A stretch of 25,140 nt of DNA from DASSUC01 sp035649895 (GTDB lineage Bacteria > Actinomycetota > Actinomycetes > Mycobacteriales > Micromonosporaceae), in contig DASRIS010000100.1 in the NCBI GenBank assembly GCA_035649895.1, positions 1 to 25,140 of the forward strand. The letters run 5' to 3'. A program made the translations under genes and the position numbers. This document shows positions 22,906 to 25,140 of this stretch, one piece after another. Within the stretch, counting starts at the first letter, position 1; every line of letters begins with the position of its first letter. Below the pieces are notes generated by a model. The model was not told the origin of the DNA. It saw only the letters and a list, made by a program, of their open reading frames with translations, and did not search any database.

Positions 22906-24510
22906 ATGCCAGACCAGGAGTTTGATCCGCGACCGGGCGTCGAGACGTTCGAGGCGGCAGGTTGCCGGGTGACGCTGGTGGACCCGGCTGGCATCCTCGC
23001 CGCGGCTGGCCCCGGACGGGTGGAGCTGGTGCCGGAGGGCCAGTTTCCGGCCCCCGTGCGCCAGGTGCGGCTCGGCGTGGCAACCCAGGTCCGCGACGGG
23101 CGGCCGGTCCACCTGCTCGCTGCTCGCGTCCACGTCGGCGCCGGTGACCTGCCCGACCGGCTCGGCACGGCCGTGCTGGGGCTCACCGGGCCGGTGAGCG
23201 TGCTGCTCGCCCGTAAGATCCCCGGCACCGACCAGTTGACCTCCCGCATCGCCGACGTGGGCAGCGCCGCCGCGGAGGCGTATCGGCGGCTTGGCCTGGG
23301 CCGGCCCGGCGGGGGCAGGGCCGGCAACGGCCGGCGCCCCGGCGCTTCCGACAGCCGCCGGCCCACCACGCCGGATGGCCCGGCATCGAGCCGTCCGTCG
23401 GCAGCGGGGCAGACAACGGTACGCGAGGACGAGGTGGCCGGTCTGCGCGCCACCGTCACCTATGAGGACGCGCCGCCCCCGGTGTTCCCGGCGTTGGGCC
23501 GTCCCGGACGGGTTGTGGTGCTGCGGGCAGCGGTCCCCAGCGACCAGGTTTCCTCAGCGCACCTGCGGGCCATGGTCACGCTGGTCCTGGCGGTGGTCGC
23601 GGAGCTGACCGGCGGCATGCCCGGTGCCGAGCCGCTCGCCGGGCGCAGCTACGTGGTGGGCCGGCACCCGGCCGGGGGTCCAGTGGAAGGCTCCGAGCAC
23701 GTGACCCTCGACCAGGTGGGCGGCCTGGCCGACGTGGTCGCGCAGTTCCGGCAGATCGCCCTGTCGTTCCGCCACCCCCGGGTGATGGCGCGGTGGGGAG
23801 CGCGGCGCCCGCAGGGCATCCTGCTCTACGGCCCGCCCGGCACCGGCAAGACGATGCTGGCCCGGGCGCTAGCGAACGAGATCGGCGCGAGCTTCCGGGA
23901 GATCCGTACTCCGGAGATCCTGGATAAGTGGCTGGGCGCCTCGGAGCGCAACATCAAGCGGATCTTCCGGGAGGCCCGGCGGTACCGCGAGCCGACGGTG
24001 ATGCTCTTCGACGAGTTCGACAGCATCATCAGCTACGCCGGGGAGGGCGGCGATGCCGCGAGCCAGGCGGTCAACGCCGTGGCCGGCATCTTCAAGCAGG
24101 AGATGAACAGCCTCATCGAGGACAACCCGAACGTCATCGTGGTCGCGACGACCAACTTCCCGCACCGGGTGGACGAGTCGCTGACCCGCTCGGGGCGGTT
24201 CGACATCAAGATGGCGATCCCCGTGCCCGACGAGGCCGGGCGGGCGGAGATCTTTGTCAAGATGGTCCGCGAGCTGGTCGCCAGGCACGAGGTCGCCGGC
24301 TTCCAGATGTTCGCCGACGACCTCGACCCTGTCGAGCTGGCGCGGGCCACCCGCGGGATGACCGGCGCCGACATCAAGGAGGCGCTCCGGCGGGTGCAGC
24401 TGGCAAAGGCCATGCAGGAGGCGCGCACCGGCGTCGCCGCCGCACCCATCAGCCAGAGCGATCTCATCAGGTGCATCGCCGAGCTACGCCAGGGCGGCGC
24501 CGCCGCGTAG
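22906..24510 (+). CDS. AAA+ ATPase of the classic (Cdc48/FtsH/Vps4-like) clade with unknown N-terminal half
   Basis: 534 residues. The single AAA module occupies about 265-515: Walker A GPPGTGKT (309-316), 'EILDKWLGASERNIKRIF' pore/second region, Walker B VMLFDEFDS (365-373), sensor 'VVATTNFPHRVDESLTRSGRFD' with Arg428 and Arg431 as finger candidates, and a small lid 'ATRGMTGADIKEALRR'. Such ATPases remodel or unfold proteins as hexamers. The first 260 residues are not recognised. They contain two beta-rich blocks (about 15-125 and 175-245) joined by a Gly/Arg/Ser-rich disordered stretch, which may select substrates. There is no protease motif and no membrane helix. ATG 22906 has GGAG 5 bases upstream; a longer frame adds 45 Arg-rich residues and was not chosen. 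It converges on the DUF2935 gene, 31 bases away. Confidence 0.85.
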   Translation: MPDQEFDPRPGVETFEAAGCRVTLVDPAGILAAAGPGRVELVPEGQFPAPVRQVRLGVATQVRDGRPVHLLAARVHVGAGDLPDRLGTAVLGLTGPVSVLLARKIPGTDQLTSRIADVGSAAAEAYRRLGLGRPGGGRAGNGRRPGASDSRRPTTPDGPASSRPSAAGQTTVREDEVAGLRATVTYEDAPPPVFPALGRPGRVVVLRAAVPSDQVSSAHLRAMVTLVLAVVAELTGGMPGAEPLAGRSYVVGRHPAGGPVEGSEHVTLDQVGGLADVVAQFRQIALSFRHPRVMARWGARRPQGILLYGPPGTGKTMLARALANEIGASFREIRTPEILDKWLGASERNIKRIFREARRYREPTVMLFDEFDSIISYAGEGGDAASQAVNAVAGIFKQEMNSLIEDNPNVIVVATTNFPHRVDESLTRSGRFDIKMAIPVPDEAGRAEIFVKMVRELVARHEVAGFQMFADDLDPVELARATRGMTGADIKEALRRVQLAKAMQEARTGVAAAPISQSDLIRCIAELRQGGAAA

Positions 24511-24541
24511 CACGCCCGGCCGGGGACCGGATGGTGCGGTG

Positions 24542-24958
24542 CTAGACAGCTCGCTTGAGCTCGTCGACGAACTTCAGCGCTTCGCGCCGGACGTGGTCGG
24601 ACAGGCGTGGGTCGATGATGCTCTTGATGCGGGCACCCTCGATGTCACGGGCCGCCTTGGTCTTGAACTCGAGGATCGACTCGGCCGCGCTGAGCACCGC
24701 GCTGGTCTCCGGGTGCTCGGTCAGTGCCTTCGCCACCGTCACCGGCTCGGCGACGAGCGCGGCGACCGCTCCGCCTGGTCCGCCGGCACCGAGCTTGCGG
24801 AACACGTTACTGGTCTGCCGGACCTTCTCGATGAGCTCGAGCTCGTCCGGGTCGAGCAGGTGGGCGACGAACCGGGCGTGCTCGTCCATGATGTTGTCCC
24901 AGAAGGCGGAGACCTCCTTGCGGTCGTACTCGGACTCCCCACCGGCCAGCTGCTCCAA
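24542..24958 (-). CDS. DUF2935-family helical protein, probably N-terminally truncated
   Basis: From TTG 24958 the frame gives 138 residues: 'EVSAFWDNIMDEHARFVAHLLDPDE', 'AAESILEFKTKAARDIEGARI' and 'IIDPRLSDHVRREALKFVDEL'. This is the second helical repeat of DUF2935 proteins, ferritin-like bundles with conserved His/Glu residues that may bind metal. Full members have two repeats, about 250 residues or more. Upstream in frame, 'LRFDHTRHEAERWVRRLEQ' (to about 25017) resembles the end of a first repeat. Above that the frame turns to low-complexity sequence and reaches a TGA near 25120 without ATG or GTG. Either the gene starts at TTG 24958 with a poor ribosome site, or it is a 5'-deleted remnant. 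No other gene is evident from 24959 to 25140. Confidence 0.6.
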   Translation of the reverse strand: MEQLAGGESEYDRKEVSAFWDNIMDEHARFVAHLLDPDELELIEKVRQTSNVFRKLGAGGPGGAVAALVAEPVTVAKALTEHPETSAVLSAAESILEFKTKAARDIEGARIKSIIDPRLSDHVRREALKFVDELKRAV

Positions 24959-25140
24959 CCGGCGGACCCACCGCTCGGCCTCATGCCGGGTATGGTCAAA
25001 CCGGAGTTCGACAGTTCGGGTTCGGGTGTAGTGCGCGGATTCGGGGGTTGAGCTGTGGGAATGGCTGGCGGCACGCTGGTGGGGCGTGTCACTAGGCGGT
25101 GGTGTTTGTGCTGGTCAGCGGTGTGTGGGGTGCTGGTCGA

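Noticed and set aside
1..25140. CRISPR arrays, tRNA or rRNA genes
   Set aside because: No regularly spaced identical repeats of CRISPR length, no CCA-ending cloverleaf candidate and no rRNA core motif were seen on reading both strands.

Overview
The window is high-GC actinobacterial DNA, about 70% GC in most genes. It has frequent GTG starts, 4-base ATGA/GTGA overlaps, a SARP/AfsR-type regulator and many secreted beta-propeller proteins. Family content and codon use suggest Micromonosporaceae or a near relative. That placement is an inference from style, not from a marker gene.

Layout. An AfsR/SARP regulator (1-1143, minus, cut by the left edge) diverges from a three-gene run: a MoxR/CoxD AAA+ ATPase, a CoxE VWA protein and an XdhC/CoxF-type protein (1651-4858). 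A foreign-looking gene follows at 4886-6925 (minus, near 50-52% GC where counted). It encodes a GHKL (Hsp90/MutL/MORC-like) ATPase with what looks like a C-terminal PD-(D/E)XK nuclease. Then come a secreted NHL/SMP-30-like propeller (7114-8067, minus) and the structural operon coxS-coxL-coxM (8261-12071), joined by ATGA overlaps. A membrane-anchored CoxG-like SRPBCC protein follows at 12315-13100. CoxL carries AYRGAGR, so this is a form II (CODH-like) molybdenum hydroxylase, not a form I CO dehydrogenase. The maturation genes (coxD, coxE, xdhC) and the structural genes (coxSLM, coxG) belong to one functional unit, now interrupted by the GHKL-nuclease gene and the propeller gene.

The right half is mixed accessory chromosome. 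It holds a secreted protein with four 64-residue repeats, a remnant of an MFS transporter, a cupin, and an SDR plus divergent QueA-like operon behind a MerR-type promoter with a 19-bp spacer. It also holds a collapsed SDR pseudogene, a secreted Asp-box propeller, a divergent arsC/grpB pair with only 16 bases between start codons, and an intact kelch-type lipoprotein beside a decayed second copy. The window ends with an AAA+ ATPase with an unrecognised N-terminal half and a convergent, apparently N-truncated DUF2935 protein. Several strong hairpins separate the units.

The best candidate for something undescribed is the GHKL ATPase-nuclease fusion, a possible single-gene defence system inserted in the cox cluster. 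Next are the four-repeat secreted protein, in which paired cysteines are lost together in the last repeat, the divergent QueA-like enzyme, and the AAA+ protein. I saw no tRNA, rRNA, CRISPR array, insertion sequence or integrase.
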